Part shown: one piece after another, positions 28,268 through 37,108 of the stretch | Layout of the letters: each line of letters begins with the position of its first letter | Numbering within the stretch: position 1 is the first letter of the stretch | Source: JASHVB01 sp035523995 | Lineage (GTDB): Bacteria > Pseudomonadota > Alphaproteobacteria > Acetobacterales > Acetobacteraceae | Length of the DNA: 64,000 bases | Assembly (NCBI GenBank): GCA_035523995.1 | Contig: DATKPQ010000019.1 | Span: 28,042 to 92,041, forward strand | Reading direction: 5' to 3' | Translations under genes and position numbers: made by a program | Notes under the pieces: generated by a model | The model's database searches: none | The model's input: only the letters and a program-made list of their open reading frames with translations | Told to the model about the DNA's origin: nothing

Positions 28268-29386
28268 TCACCTGACCTCTCCCGCGGCCGCGACCGCGGG
28301 ATATTGCTGTATGAACGCGGTCAGTCCCTCGACAACCGCCTGTACTTCCTCGCCCAATCCCACCGTAATCCGCAGGCAGTGCGGCAGGCCGTAGCCGCGA
28401 ACGCCACGCACGATGATGCCGCGCTTGCGCAGGAACGCGTCAGCCTCTTCGGCTTCCTCCGGCGTACCGAAATCCGCGAGTACGAAATTTCCCTCACTCG
28501 GCCAGACCTTGAGGCCCGCCGCGGCCAGTCCGGCGGCCAGCTTTGGCCGCCATTCGGCATTGTGGTCGCGGCCCTTCTCCACCCAGCCCGGTTCGGCCAA
28601 TGCCGCAATCGCTGCCGCCTGCGCTGCTACGGACACATTGAACGGGCCGCGTGTCCGGTTCAGCACATCGATCGCATCGGGAGTGCCGTAGCACCAGCCA
28701 ATGCGCATGCCGCCCAGGCCGAACACTTTCGAAAACGTCCGCGTCATCACCGTGTTGCCGGTGGCGTCGACCAATTTGACTCCAGGATCGTAGTCCGGCC
28801 GCGTTACATATTCCGCGTAAGCGGCATCAAGTACCAGCAGCACCTCCGGCGGCAGGTTGGCGTGCAAACGAGCCACCTCGCCGTACGGCAGCATCGAGCC
28901 GGTGGGGTTGTTGGGGTTCGCGAGGAACATCAGCCGCGTCGCCGGCGATACCGCGGCCAGCATCGCATCAACGTCCGCGGTCAGATTGCGCTCTGGCACC
29001 TTGATCACCCGACTGCCGGCATAAGTTCCCGCGATGAAATAAATCGAGAAACCGTGCGCCGACATCACGATGTCCCGGCCCGGTCCACCATAGGCCAGGC
29101 ACAGCTGGTAGATCAGGTCATCGGAACCGGCGCCGCAGACAATGCGTGCCGGATCAAGGCTCCAGCGCCGGCCGATCGCTTCCCGCAACGCATCGGCGCC
29201 GCCATCGGGATAGCGGAACACGTCCTCTGCCACGCGGCGGATCGCCGCCTGTGCGCCTGGCGGCACGCCGAATGCACCTTCATTCGAAGACAGCTTGATC
29301 GTGCGGTTGATGCCGGGCAGTTCCGATTCCCCACCGATATAGGGTGAGATCGTCAGTACCTCCGGCCGCGGGCGCGGCGTGGTCAT
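28268..29386 (-). CDS. hisC: Histidinol-phosphate/aromatic aminotransferase
   Basis: 372 residues, fold-type I PLP enzyme. The PLP lysine lies in MTRTFSKVFGLGGMRIGW and the substrate region starts ISPYIGGESELPG. The HisC family also transaminates phenylpyruvate and hydroxyphenylpyruvate. Its place between chorismate mutase and tyrA suggests a role in phenylalanine/tyrosine synthesis, possibly alongside histidine. The start overlaps the stop of the upstream gene by 4 nt, so the two are coupled. Confidence 0.9.
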   Translation of the reverse strand: MTTPRPRPEVLTISPYIGGESELPGINRTIKLSSNEGAFGVPPGAQAAIRRVAEDVFRYPDGGADALREAIGRRWSLDPARIVCGAGSDDLIYQLCLAYGGPGRDIVMSAHGFSIYFIAGTYAGSRVIKVPERNLTADVDAMLAAVSPATRLMFLANPNNPTGSMLPYGEVARLHANLPPEVLLVLDAAYAEYVTRPDYDPGVKLVDATGNTVMTRTFSKVFGLGGMRIGWCYGTPDAIDVLNRTRGPFNVSVAAQAAAIAALAEPGWVEKGRDHNAEWRPKLAAGLAAAGLKVWPSEGNFVLADFGTPEEAEEADAFLRKRGIIVRGVRGYGLPHCLRITVGLGEEVQAVVEGLTAFIQQYPAVAAAGEVR

Positions 29387-30282
29387 GCGACCCCACCGAC
29401 CGGCACGGCATAGCCGCCGAGCACCAGCGGCGGACGCATCGCCGCCACCGCTTGCAGCCGCGCATCATCGGCGCCCACGTGCCCGTTCACTTCCACCAGT
29501 CCATGCACCACGCGTGCGCCACGATCGCGGCGCAGCAACACCATGCCAGGCGAAAATCCAGCGGCGGCAAGGGCACTGTTCAGGCGCGCGCGGCTGACAT
29601 CCTCATCCAGTTCCAATCCCAACAACGAGCGATCTTGCCCGCTGGCATCTGGCGGAAACGGCGCAACCACAAAAGCCTGGACAGCCGGGCTGCCTTCAGG
29701 CCGCGGCGTCCAGAACGGCAGCCGTGCGACGACGTGAATGTCCGGATGCAGCAGCGTGGTCCACCATCCCTCGGTCTCCGAGGGCAGGGGCAGGATGGCA
29801 ATCGATGCGGCGCCGGATGCGAGATCGGCGATCGCCTGCGATGCGCTGTGATGCGCGCGCAGCGGCGTCAGCGCCCCATATTGCTCGCGCGCGAGCTGCG
29901 TGTAGTCCGCGCCGGGATCGGGATCGTAAACGGCCAGGGCAAAGCCGCCTTGCATGGACGTGGTCGCAGCCAGCAGCTCTCGCCACATCCGGTACAGCGC
30001 CTGCGGCGGCAGCGAGCCTTGATGGCGTGCGAGCAAGCGGCGGATGATGGAAGCCTCACGGCCTGGGCGCAGCGCGCTGCGCTTGCCGGCTTGTGCCACC
30101 GCCTCGACGACCCGGGCGCGGCGCATGAGCAGGTCGTGCATCGCATCGTCGATTGTGTCCAGTTCTGCCCGCAAGGCGGCAAGCCCGTTCGCCGGCCCGC
30201 TGCGCCAGCCATCGATGGCGGGTGCATCCTCGGAGTCCGTGGTCGCTGGCGGGGTAGCTTCGAAGGGGATGGGGCTCGACAT
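29383..30282 (-). CDS. Chorismate mutase with degenerate prephenate-dehydratase/ACT-like tail
   Basis: 299 residues from the ATG at 30282; the frame stays open to an ATG at 30438, so a longer form is possible. An AroQ-type chorismate mutase helix bundle spans about 25-110 (LRAELDTIDDAMHDLLMRRA; RPGREASIIRRLLAR). The remaining part follows the plan of a P-protein: a PDT-like segment (SGAASIAILPLP, near EGWW) and an ACT-like end (RSLLGLELDEDVSRARLNSA ... VHGLVEVNGHV). The hallmark TRF motif of prephenate dehydratase is not seen; VQAFVVAP stands in its place. I infer an active mutase with a non-catalytic, perhaps phenylalanine-sensing tail. It is first in the operon with hisC and tyrA. Confidence 0.7.
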   Translation of the reverse strand: MSSPIPFEATPPATTDSEDAPAIDGWRSGPANGLAALRAELDTIDDAMHDLLMRRARVVEAVAQAGKRSALRPGREASIIRRLLARHQGSLPPQALYRMWRELLAATTSMQGGFALAVYDPDPGADYTQLAREQYGALTPLRAHHSASQAIADLASGAASIAILPLPSETEGWWTTLLHPDIHVVARLPFWTPRPEGSPAVQAFVVAPFPPDASGQDRSLLGLELDEDVSRARLNSALAAAGFSPGMVLLRRDRGARVVHGLVEVNGHVGADDARLQAVAAMRPPLVLGGYAVPVGGVA

Positions 30283-30597
30283 TGCTTCAGCCGGAGAGGG
30301 GCGAAACAGATAGCCCTCCGGGTTCGGCCTCGCAATCAGCGCCGCCGCCTCGACGGCGGCAAGCGTATCGGTCGCCCATACGTCCGCCCGGACACCGTTG
30401 TCGCGGCCGGCCCCTGCCCTGGGCGGACAGTGAGCCATTTGGGAAAATCCCAGTCGTAATCTGCGATGTCATAGATCGGCGAGGCGGCAACGGGGCTGTG
30501 ACAGGGGCACCCGCATCGGGTGCTATTAATTTGGCTTCAGGTTGCCTAAAGTGGGTACCGGTTCCGACCCACAGCAACCCAAAAGGACAGCGGTACT

Positions 30598-31260
30598 TTG
30601 CGTTCCCCAAAAGACAATCGCCGGCAATGGCAGTCACGCCGGCGCGGCTTCGACGACGACAATTTCTACGGCAATGCGCCCTCGCCGGTCCCGCTGCCGT
30701 CCTTCGCGCCCGCATCGTCCGGGCCCGAGCTGACCGCCACGGTAAAATGGTTCAACCCGGACAAGGGCTTCGGCTTTGCCGCGCTAGCCGATGGGTCGGG
30801 TGACGTGTTCCTGCACGCAAATACATTGCAGGCCGCCGGGCGGCAGAGCGTCCAACCCGGCACGACCCTGCGCGTTCGCGTGGTCGCCGGGCAGAAGGGG
30901 CGGCAGGTCGAGCAAGTGCTCTCGGTGGACGAGAGTACCGCCGAGCCGGAGCAACCCCGCCGGCCGCACTATGGCCAAGGTGGTGGTGGTGGTGGCGGTG
31001 GCGGGGGGCGTCCGCCGGGCGGCCCGCGCCGCCAACCCGATCTCAGCACGGCAGTGGAGATGCTGGGGACGGTAAAGTGGTACGATCCGGCCAAGGGCTT
31101 CGGCTTCATCACACCGCAGGAAGGCGGCCGGGACGTCTTCGTCCATGCCACGGCGCTGGAACGTGCCGGGCTCGGCCCGTTGCAGGAGCGCCAATCGGTG
31201 CGGATGGGTGTCGTCCAGGGCGCAAAGGGTCCGGAAGTCGGCACTATCGAGCTGGTTTAG
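30598..31260 (+). CDS. Cold-shock protein with two CSD domains
   Basis: 220 residues from a TTG start with AAGGA about 10 nt upstream. The first cold-shock domain is at about 45-105 (ATVKWFNPDKGFGFAAL, DVFLHANTL). A Gly-rich linker (about 125-136, ten consecutive Gly) and a second domain (about 153-220, GTVKWYDPAKGFGFITP, DVFVHATALE) follow. Both keep the RNP1-like and RNP2-like aromatic patches that bind single-stranded RNA/DNA. Two-domain CSPs are typical of alphaproteobacteria and act as RNA chaperones, often in stationary phase. The N-terminal 40 residues are basic and disordered-looking. Confidence 0.92.
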   Translation: MRSPKDNRRQWQSRRRGFDDDNFYGNAPSPVPLPSFAPASSGPELTATVKWFNPDKGFGFAALADGSGDVFLHANTLQAAGRQSVQPGTTLRVRVVAGQKGRQVEQVLSVDESTAEPEQPRRPHYGQGGGGGGGGGGRPPGGPRRQPDLSTAVEMLGTVKWYDPAKGFGFITPQEGGRDVFVHATALERAGLGPLQERQSVRMGVVQGAKGPEVGTIELV

Positions 31261-31264
31261 CCGG

Positions 31265-31292
31265 GTCGGGGAGGGCTGACGGCCCTCCCGAC
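31265..31292 (+). terminator. Hairpin after the cold-shock gene
   Basis: GTCGGGGAGGGC pairs with GCCCTCCCGAC (one bulge) a few bases after the stop. There is no T tract, so it may be a stabilising 3' hairpin or a weak terminator. Confidence 0.5.
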
Positions 31293-31351
31293 TGCGCGAA
31301 GTTGCGCAGATTTATACTGTCCCCAAGCACGATTCATGCCATAGTCGAGAA

Positions 31352-31585
31352 ATGACCGAGATTTCCTATCGCGTGGTGCCTCGCGGCAAGAATGGGTTCG
31401 ACGTTGAGATGGAAAAGCCGGGCGGTCGCAAACAGACCGTGCCGGGATTCCGCAGCGAACATGAAGCCGATGCCTGGATCGTGCAGGCCAAGCGCATGAT
31501 CCGCGAAGCCGCGCCCTGGGCGCCGCCTACCCCGCGGAAACCGACCCCGCCAACACCCGTCGCGACGCCAAAGGCTTCGTCCTGA
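31352..31585 (+). CDS. Small hypothetical protein
   Basis: 77 residues beginning MTEISYRVVPRGKNGFDVEM, with a predicted beta-beta-alpha start and a Pro/Thr-rich C-terminal tail (PPTPRKPTPPTPVATPK). The segment GFRSEHEADAWIVQAKRMIR resembles short DUF-type proteins found in alphaproteobacteria. No known function, no membrane segment. It is probably real because the N-terminal part looks structured, but the Shine-Dalgarno is weak. Confidence 0.55.
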   Translation: MTEISYRVVPRGKNGFDVEMEKPGGRKQTVPGFRSEHEADAWIVQAKRMIREAAPWAPPTPRKPTPPTPVATPKASS

Positions 31586-31725
31586 CCCGGCTTTGCATTC
31601 GCAGCGCGCTGCCGCACCGCTTGAGTCGGTAATTGGGGCCGGAAGCGGATCTTTACAATTCCTCAATTTTCTGCTGGCATAACGGTTCGCTCGTGTCAGA
31701 CGGTAGTCGTTGAGGGGGAGTAGAC

Positions 31726-32190
31726 ATGACGGACAGCATCATGCGGCGCGGCGTGGCGGCAGGCTTGGCTGGCGGAGCCGCTGAAGTTCTCTGGGTGGCC
31801 GCTTATGGCGCTGTCACCGGAACATCCGTCGTTGCGATCGCCCGAGGGGTGACCGCTGCCCTGGTACCCGGCCTGGCATCGCTGCCGTGTGCCCCGGTCG
31901 TCGGTATTGCGCTTCATATGGCTCTGGCGGTCGGACTTGGCATTGCCGTCGCGACGGCATTTCGCGCGCCGCTCCTGCGCGTGGTGGGCCCGTGGTCCAT
32001 GAGCTTGCTGGTAGTGCTCGTGCTTGGCGCGGTGTGGTCCTTCAATTTCCTGGTTTTGCTCCCTCACGTCGATCCTGGCTTCGTGACGCTGCTGCCAATG
32101 GCGGTCACGCTTGCCTCCAAGCTGTTGTTCGGTGTCAGCGCCGCGGCCGTCTTGCGTGGCGGGCGGCCTGCACGCGTCAGTTCGATCTGA
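31726..32190 (+). CDS. Small multi-span membrane protein, unknown
   Basis: 154 residues with GGGGGAG before the ATG. Four hydrophobic segments are visible (for example AAGLAGGAAEVLWVAAYGAV; IALHMALAVGLGIAVATAF; MSLLVVLVLGAVWSFNFLVL). It has no recognisable motif. The neighbours (cold-shock gene upstream, urea operon downstream) give no clue. It is likely an inner-membrane protein. Confidence 0.6.
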   Translation: MTDSIMRRGVAAGLAGGAAEVLWVAAYGAVTGTSVVAIARGVTAALVPGLASLPCAPVVGIALHMALAVGLGIAVATAFRAPLLRVVGPWSMSLLVVLVLGAVWSFNFLVLLPHVDPGFVTLLPMAVTLASKLLFGVSAAAVLRGGRPARVSSI

Positions 32191-32349
32191 TCCTCTCGAC
32201 GATCGTTCGAAGTAAGCCGGAGCCGGGCTTGACCCCGGCGCTCGTGCTTGACTGATCGGGTTTGGTTCGCGCAACCCGGCTTGTGTACAGATGGTCGGGT
32301 CGAGCCCCCATAGGGGCCAACTTGAACCGGGCGTTGCACTGCTCCCGTC

Positions 32350-32453
32350 ATGGCCGGCTTTGAGCCGGCCATCTGCCCGAGCGAATAGGGCACGTTCGCA
32401 CGCCAAAGGCGACCGATCGGCAGTGCGTAGATGGCCGGCTCAGGGTCGGCCAT
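32350..32453. repeat. Two ATGGCCGGC palindromic repeats
   Basis: ATGGCCGGCT-TTG-AGCCGGCCAT at 32350-32372 is a perfect 10-bp stem with a 3-nt loop. A second, less perfect copy is at 32431-32453 (ATGGCCGGC, then GTCGGCCAT). A related element lies at 32219-32243 (GCCGGGCTTGACCCCGGC) and a perfect one at 43609-43637. They form a dispersed palindrome family of the kind common in alphaproteobacterial intergenic DNA. Confidence 0.7.
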
Positions 32454-32632
32454 GACGATGTAGAATTGACAATCTGCCGCTGCCTTTCCCGCTGCGGTTG
32501 GCCGAGGCAGCCACGCCCGGACCAGCCAACAATCTGACTTGTTTTTGGGCGAGATCGTCAGAGAATGCCTTCACCAGTGGCAATATAGCCTTCGTCCCGC
32601 GCCGCGATGCGCGCGCCCCTTCCCGAAATGAC

Positions 32633-32649
32633 TTGGCACGTCCATTGCA
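32633..32649 (+). promoter_or_regulatory. Sigma-54 (-24/-12) promoter for the urea operon
   Basis: TTGGCACGTCCATTGCA matches the RpoN consensus TTGGCACG-N4-TTGCA at every fixed base. The GG (32635-32636) and GC (32647-32648) are 10 nt apart, as required. It lies about 70 nt upstream of the urtA start, on the same strand and in non-coding DNA. The expected transcript start is near 32660. Sigma-54 control with NtrC fits nitrogen-limited induction of urea uptake. Confidence 0.85.
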
Positions 32650-32720
32650 CTTCGGTCGCTATGCCGGGGGAAAAGCCCTGACAGCACGTGACCGATCGGA
32701 ACAGAGAGGGGACCTCTCAC

Positions 32721-34142
32721 ATGTCGTCCGAAACGGGGAAACGCCCGGCTGTCGCGCAACCAATGGGAACGGGAAACAGGACGCAGGCTATGACATCCAC
32801 CGATAACAACGTGTCGCGCCGAAAGCTTGGCAAGCTCGGCGTCGCTGCTGCGACGGTTGCGGCGCTGGGCGCAGTGAAGGCCGCCAGTACCCCCGCGCGC
32901 GCCCAGGCCCCCGCCATTACCGGCAACGCGCCCATCAAGGTGGGCATCCTGCATTCGCTCTCCGGCACGATGGCGATCAGCGAGACCCCCCTGAAGGAGG
33001 TCATGATGATGCTGATCGAGCATCAGAACGCCATGGGCGGCGTCATGGGGCGCAAGATCGAGCCGGTTGTCGTCGATCCCGCCTCCAACTGGCCGTTGTT
33101 TGCAGAGAAGACACGCCAGCTTCTGTCCGTGGACAAAGTCGCCGCGATTTTCGGCTGCTGGACGTCCGTCTCGCGCAAGTCGGTGCTGCCCGTGCTCGAG
33201 GAGCTGAACGGCATTCTGTACTATCCGGTGCAGTACGAAGGCCAGGAGTGCAGCCGCAACGTATTCTACACCGGCGCCGCGCCAAACCAGCAGGCAATCC
33301 CGGCGGTCGATTACCTGATGAATGAACTCGGCGTGAAGCGCTGGGTTCTGGAAGGCACGGACTACGTCTATCCGCGCACCACCAACCAGATTCTGGAAGC
33401 GTATCTGCACCTGAAGGGCTTCGCGCCCGACGACATCCTGATCAACTACACCCCGTTCGGCTTCTCCGACTGGCAGAACGAGGTGGCGAAAATCAAGCAG
33501 TTCGGCAACGCCGGCAAGAAGACCGCGGTCGTGTCTACGATCAACGGCGACGCCAATGTGCCGTTCTATAAGGAACTCGGCAATCAGGGCCTTAAGGCGA
33601 CAGATATCCCGGTGATGGCGTTCAGCGTCGGCGAGCAAGAACTGGCAGGCTTGGATACCAGGCCGCTGGTGGGCCACATGGCGGCGTGGAACTACTTCGA
33701 AAGCGTGCGTACCCCTGAGAACCGCGCATTCATCGCCGAGTGGCACAAGTTCATCGGCAATCCGAAGCGCGTCACCAACGACCCGATGGAAGCTCACTAT
33801 ATCGGCTTCAACATGTGGGTGAAGGCGGTGAAGAAGGCGCAAGCGATCGACGCCAATTCGGTCATCGACGCGATGATCGGCGTTACTGCGCCCAACCTGT
33901 CGGGCGACTACGCGGCATTGATGCCGAACCACCACCTGACCAAGCCGGTTCTGATTGGCGAGATCGAGCCGAACGGCCAGTTCAACATCGTCTCGCGCAC
34001 GCCGGGGCTGATCGTGGCACAGGAATGGTCGCCATATATCGAGGCGACCAAGGATCTGATTGGAGATTGGCGCCCGCCGATGAGTTGCGGTGCGTTCAAC
34101 GTGGCAACCGGCAAGTGCACCGGTGGCGGCAAGAAGGCCTGA
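32721..34142 (+). CDS. urtA: Urea ABC transporter substrate-binding protein UrtA
   Basis: 473 residues from the ATG at 32721 (GAGAGGGG upstream). In-frame ATGs at 32763 and 32790 are alternatives; the one at 32790 would give a compact Tat-like leader with SRRKLGKLG and an ARA cleavage region. The mature protein begins APIKVGILHSLSGTMAISET, the receptor family signature of UrtA. Family motifs include FGCWTSVSRKSVLPVLEE and YYPVQYEGQECSRNV. It captures urea in the periplasm for UrtBCDE. It is the first gene after the sigma-54 promoter. Confidence 0.95.
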   Translation: MSSETGKRPAVAQPMGTGNRTQAMTSTDNNVSRRKLGKLGVAAATVAALGAVKAASTPARAQAPAITGNAPIKVGILHSLSGTMAISETPLKEVMMMLIEHQNAMGGVMGRKIEPVVVDPASNWPLFAEKTRQLLSVDKVAAIFGCWTSVSRKSVLPVLEELNGILYYPVQYEGQECSRNVFYTGAAPNQQAIPAVDYLMNELGVKRWVLEGTDYVYPRTTNQILEAYLHLKGFAPDDILINYTPFGFSDWQNEVAKIKQFGNAGKKTAVVSTINGDANVPFYKELGNQGLKATDIPVMAFSVGEQELAGLDTRPLVGHMAAWNYFESVRTPENRAFIAEWHKFIGNPKRVTNDPMEAHYIGFNMWVKAVKKAQAIDANSVIDAMIGVTAPNLSGDYAALMPNHHLTKPVLIGEIEPNGQFNIVSRTPGLIVAQEWSPYIEATKDLIGDWRPPMSCGAFNVATGKCTGGGKKA

Positions 34143-34215
34143 CCGTCTGCTTGCCGTGACGGGGGCGGCCGTTTCCTCCCCGGCCGCCCCCGATTGCTTT
34201 CACCGAGGCGCAGCG

Positions 34216-35808
34216 ATGCGACGTATCCTTCCCCTGCTGTTGTTTGTAATGCTGGCGCTGATGCCGGCGCTGGCTCGTGCCGACGATGCATCGGCAGCGT
34301 TGGCGGCGATCGCGTCCGGCAACCTGGATTCGATGCGCCAGGGCATTGCCGACCTGGCGGCGTCCGGCGATCCGCGCGCCATCCCCATTCTTGAATCGCT
34401 GAAGAACAGTACGTTGTTCATGAACGACGATAATGTGTTGTTCATACAGAACGCGAATGGCAGCTTCGTCAACGCCGCCACTGGCGCGCCGGCACCGGGC
34501 CTGACGGCGGATGCATTGACCCAGGTGTTTCCCGATCTGCGGGCGCAGGCCGTGATCGACAAGGTGCTGGGCCAGCTGCAGTTGTTCTCGCCTGATGCCG
34601 CGACGCGGGAGAACGCGGCGGAGGCCTTGTTCCAGTCGCATGATGTCGCCGCGTTGCCGATTCTCTCGAAGGCGCTGAGCAATGAAACCGATCCCGCAGT
34701 GCGGACTCGTCTGGAGCAAGCGCATGCCGCCGCATTGTTGTTCAGCAAGGATGCGCCGGTGCAGCAGCAGCTTGCGGCGGTGGCCGTACTGCGCGCCCGT
34801 GGCGACCTCGATGCGCGCGCCTTGCTGGCGAGCCTGAGCAATCAGCCGCCGGACGTTGCTGCCGCGACGCGCGCGGCGGTGGCTGCGATCGACCGTTCGT
34901 TACAGCTTTGGGGAATACTGCAGAACGTATATTATGGGATCGGCCTGGGGTCCGTGTTGCTGCTGGCAGCGGCCGGGTTGGCGATCACCTTCGGCGTCAT
35001 GGGCGTCATCAACATGGCGCATGGCGAGATGGTGATGCTGGGTGCCTATACGACCTATGTCGTGCAACAGGCGATGCACCAGATTGCGCCTGCCTGGTAC
35101 CAGGCCAATCTGTTGTTCGCGGTGCCGTTGGCGTTCCTGGTTACCGGCCTGATCGGCATTGCCATTGAGCGCAGTTTGATCCGCTGGCTGTACGGCCGTC
35201 CGTTGGAAACGCTGCTGGCGACCTGGGGGCTGTCGCTGGTGTTGCAGCAGGCGGTACGCTCGATTTTCAATTCGCAGAACAAGGATGTGGATACGCCGCT
35301 GTGGATGAGCGGCGACCTTCACTTGGCCGGACTGACGATTACTCTGAACAGATTGTACATTATAGGGTTCACCGTGGTGGTGTTGTTCGCGCTGATGGCG
35401 GCGCTGCGCTACACGCCGCTGGGGCTGCGCATGCGGGCGGTAACGCAGAACAGATTGATGGCTGCGGCTATGGGGATTCGTACGCCGTGGATCGATGCGT
35501 TGACTTTTGGTTTGGGCTCCGGCGTGGCCGGTATAGCGGGCGTAGCGCTGAGCCAGATCGATAACGTTTCGCCGAACCTGGGACAGAACTACATCATCGA
35601 CAGCTTTTTGGTGGTGGTGTTTGGCGGCGTCGGCAATCTGTGGGGCACTGCGGTCGGCGCATTGACGCTGGGCGTGATCAACAAGTTCCTGGAACCGGTC
35701 GCCGGCGCCGTTCTTGGCAAAATCGTCGTGCTGGTCCTGGTTATTCTGTTCATTCAGCGCCGCCCGCGTGGCATGTTCCCGCTGAAGGGACGGGCAGCCG
35801 AGGCATGA
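34216..35808 (+). CDS. urtB: Urea ABC transporter permease UrtB
   Basis: 530 residues from the ATG at 34216. It has a signal peptide (about 1-21) and a periplasmic extension of about 200 residues with helical repeats (ALLASLSNQPPDVAAATRAA), then a LivH-type permease with about eight membrane segments (ITFGVMGVINMAHGEMVMLG, VFGGVGNLWGTAVGALTLG). The long N-terminal extension is a feature of UrtB compared with LivH. It lies 73 nt after urtA. A cluster of dispersed repeats separates it from urtC. Confidence 0.95.
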   Translation: MRRILPLLLFVMLALMPALARADDASAALAAIASGNLDSMRQGIADLAASGDPRAIPILESLKNSTLFMNDDNVLFIQNANGSFVNAATGAPAPGLTADALTQVFPDLRAQAVIDKVLGQLQLFSPDAATRENAAEALFQSHDVAALPILSKALSNETDPAVRTRLEQAHAAALLFSKDAPVQQQLAAVAVLRARGDLDARALLASLSNQPPDVAAATRAAVAAIDRSLQLWGILQNVYYGIGLGSVLLLAAAGLAITFGVMGVINMAHGEMVMLGAYTTYVVQQAMHQIAPAWYQANLLFAVPLAFLVTGLIGIAIERSLIRWLYGRPLETLLATWGLSLVLQQAVRSIFNSQNKDVDTPLWMSGDLHLAGLTITLNRLYIIGFTVVVLFALMAALRYTPLGLRMRAVTQNRLMAAAMGIRTPWIDALTFGLGSGVAGIAGVALSQIDNVSPNLGQNYIIDSFLVVVFGGVGNLWGTAVGALTLGVINKFLEPVAGAVLGKIVVLVLVILFIQRRPRGMFPLKGRAAEA

Positions 35809-35816
35809 TGATCACG

Positions 35817-35967
35817 TCTCATTGCGAGGAGCGGCGCTGCCGGCGTCATTGCGAGGAGCGACGTCGCCAATGTCATTGCGAGGGGCGCAGCGACGAAGCA
35901 ATCCCGTTCATGACGAGCGTCCTTGTCGCGGCCCGACCGATTCGCCGCTCCGCTCCTCGCAATGACA
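35817..35967. repeat. Cluster of four dispersed repeats between urtB and urtC
   Basis: Three direct copies starting CATTGCGAGGAGCG or CATTGCGAGGGGCG (near 35819, 35847 and 35872) and one inverted copy (CGCTCCTCGCAATGACATT, about 35950-35968) fill the gap. It shows that the element family can accumulate at one site. The RNA could form large hairpins inside the operon. Confidence 0.8.
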
Positions 35968-35983
35968 TTGGGCAAGATCGACC

Positions 35984-37108
35984 ATGAAGCTCGATCGTAC
36001 CGCCTGGGTGACGCTGGTGCTGGTGATGGGCGGTGCCATCGTCCTTGCCGGGCTGAACCTGGCCACGCCTGCTGCGTCGGGCGCACATGTGCAGATCTAC
36101 ATTGTCGGCCTGGTCGGGAAGTATCTGTGTTACGCCATGCTGGCGCTGGCGGTCGATCTGGTGTGGGGCTTTGCGGGGATCCTGACGCTGGGGCAAGCAG
36201 CCTTCTTTGCCTTGGGCGGCTACGCAATGGGCATGTACCTGATGCGCCAGATCGGCGCTCGCGGCGTCTACGGCAACGCGAGCCTGCCCGACTTCATGGT
36301 GTTCCTGGGATGGAAACACCTGCCCTGGTATTGGTACGGTTTCGACTGGTTCGGCTTCGCGGTGCTGATGGTGCTGGTGGTTCCGGGACTGCTGGCGTTG
36401 GTGTTCGGCTATCTGGCATTCCGTTCTCGCGTCACCGGCGTTTACCTGTCGATCATCACCCAGGCGTTGACCTACGCGCTGATGCTTGCGTTCTTCCGCA
36501 ACGACATGGGGTTCGGCGGCAATAACGGCATGACCGACTTCAAGGATCTGCTGGGATTCCCGCTGCAATCGGAACGTACGCGCTGCGGCCTGATGCTGTT
36601 GTCCGCCTTGTTCGTCTGCCTGGAATACTTGCTCGCGCGCTATGTCGTCACATCCCGCTTTGGCAAGGTGCTGATCGCGGTGCGCGATACCGAGGCGCGC
36701 ACGCGCTTTCTGGGATATCGTCCGGAATCCTACAAGCTGGTGGTCTTCGTGCTCGCGGCGATGATGGCTGGCGTCGGTGGGGCGCTGTACGTGCCGCAGA
36801 TCGGCATCATCAACCCGAGCGAATTTGCCCCCGGCAATTCCATCGAAGCGGTGATCTGGGTGGCGGTCGGCGGGCGTGGCACGCTGGTTGGCGCCATTCT
36901 TGGCGCGATATTGGTCAACCTGGGGAAAACCTGGCTCACCAGCGCACTGCCGGAGATCTGGTTGTTTGCGCTCGGCGGCTTGTTCATAGTCGTCACTTTG
37001 TTCCTGCCGAAAGGTCTGATGGGCGTGTTCGCGCCGCGCGTGCATGTGGTGCCCGATGAACCGCAGCCCGAGGTTCCGGTGGGCGAGGCCCGCGAGGTCG
37101 TCGGATGA
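35984..37108 (+). CDS. urtC: Urea ABC transporter permease UrtC
   Basis: 374 residues, LivM-type permease with about nine to ten membrane helices. Family segments include VDLVWGFAGILTLGQAAFFA and GFGGNNGMTDFKDLLGFPL. It pairs with UrtB in the inner membrane. It overlaps the urtD start by 4 nt. The start follows the repeat cluster, and no strong Shine-Dalgarno is visible, so expression may depend on RNA structure. Confidence 0.95.
   Translation: MKLDRTAWVTLVLVMGGAIVLAGLNLATPAASGAHVQIYIVGLVGKYLCYAMLALAVDLVWGFAGILTLGQAAFFALGGYAMGMYLMRQIGARGVYGNASLPDFMVFLGWKHLPWYWYGFDWFGFAVLMVLVVPGLLALVFGYLAFRSRVTGVYLSIITQALTYALMLAFFRNDMGFGGNNGMTDFKDLLGFPLQSERTRCGLMLLSALFVCLEYLLARYVVTSRFGKVLIAVRDTEARTRFLGYRPESYKLVVFVLAAMMAGVGGALYVPQIGIINPSEFAPGNSIEAVIWVAVGGRGTLVGAILGAILVNLGKTWLTSALPEIWLFALGGLFIVVTLFLPKGLMGVFAPRVHVVPDEPQPEVPVGEAREVVG

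Larger units (their letters stand above)
32191..32720. other. Upstream region of urtA
   Basis: 530 bp without a supported gene. The first half holds palindromic repeats (32219-32243, 32350-32372, 32431-32453). The second half holds the sigma-54 promoter at 32633-32649 and a leader of roughly 60 nt. The stretch between about 32460 and 32630 is where an NtrC-type enhancer site would be expected; I see only weak half-sites there, such as TTCACCAGTGGCAA. Confidence 0.5.

Noticed and set aside
32520..32630. NtrC enhancer sites upstream of the sigma-54 promoter
   Set aside because: Only weak half-sites were visible; none matches the TGCACC-N5-GGTGCA pattern well enough.
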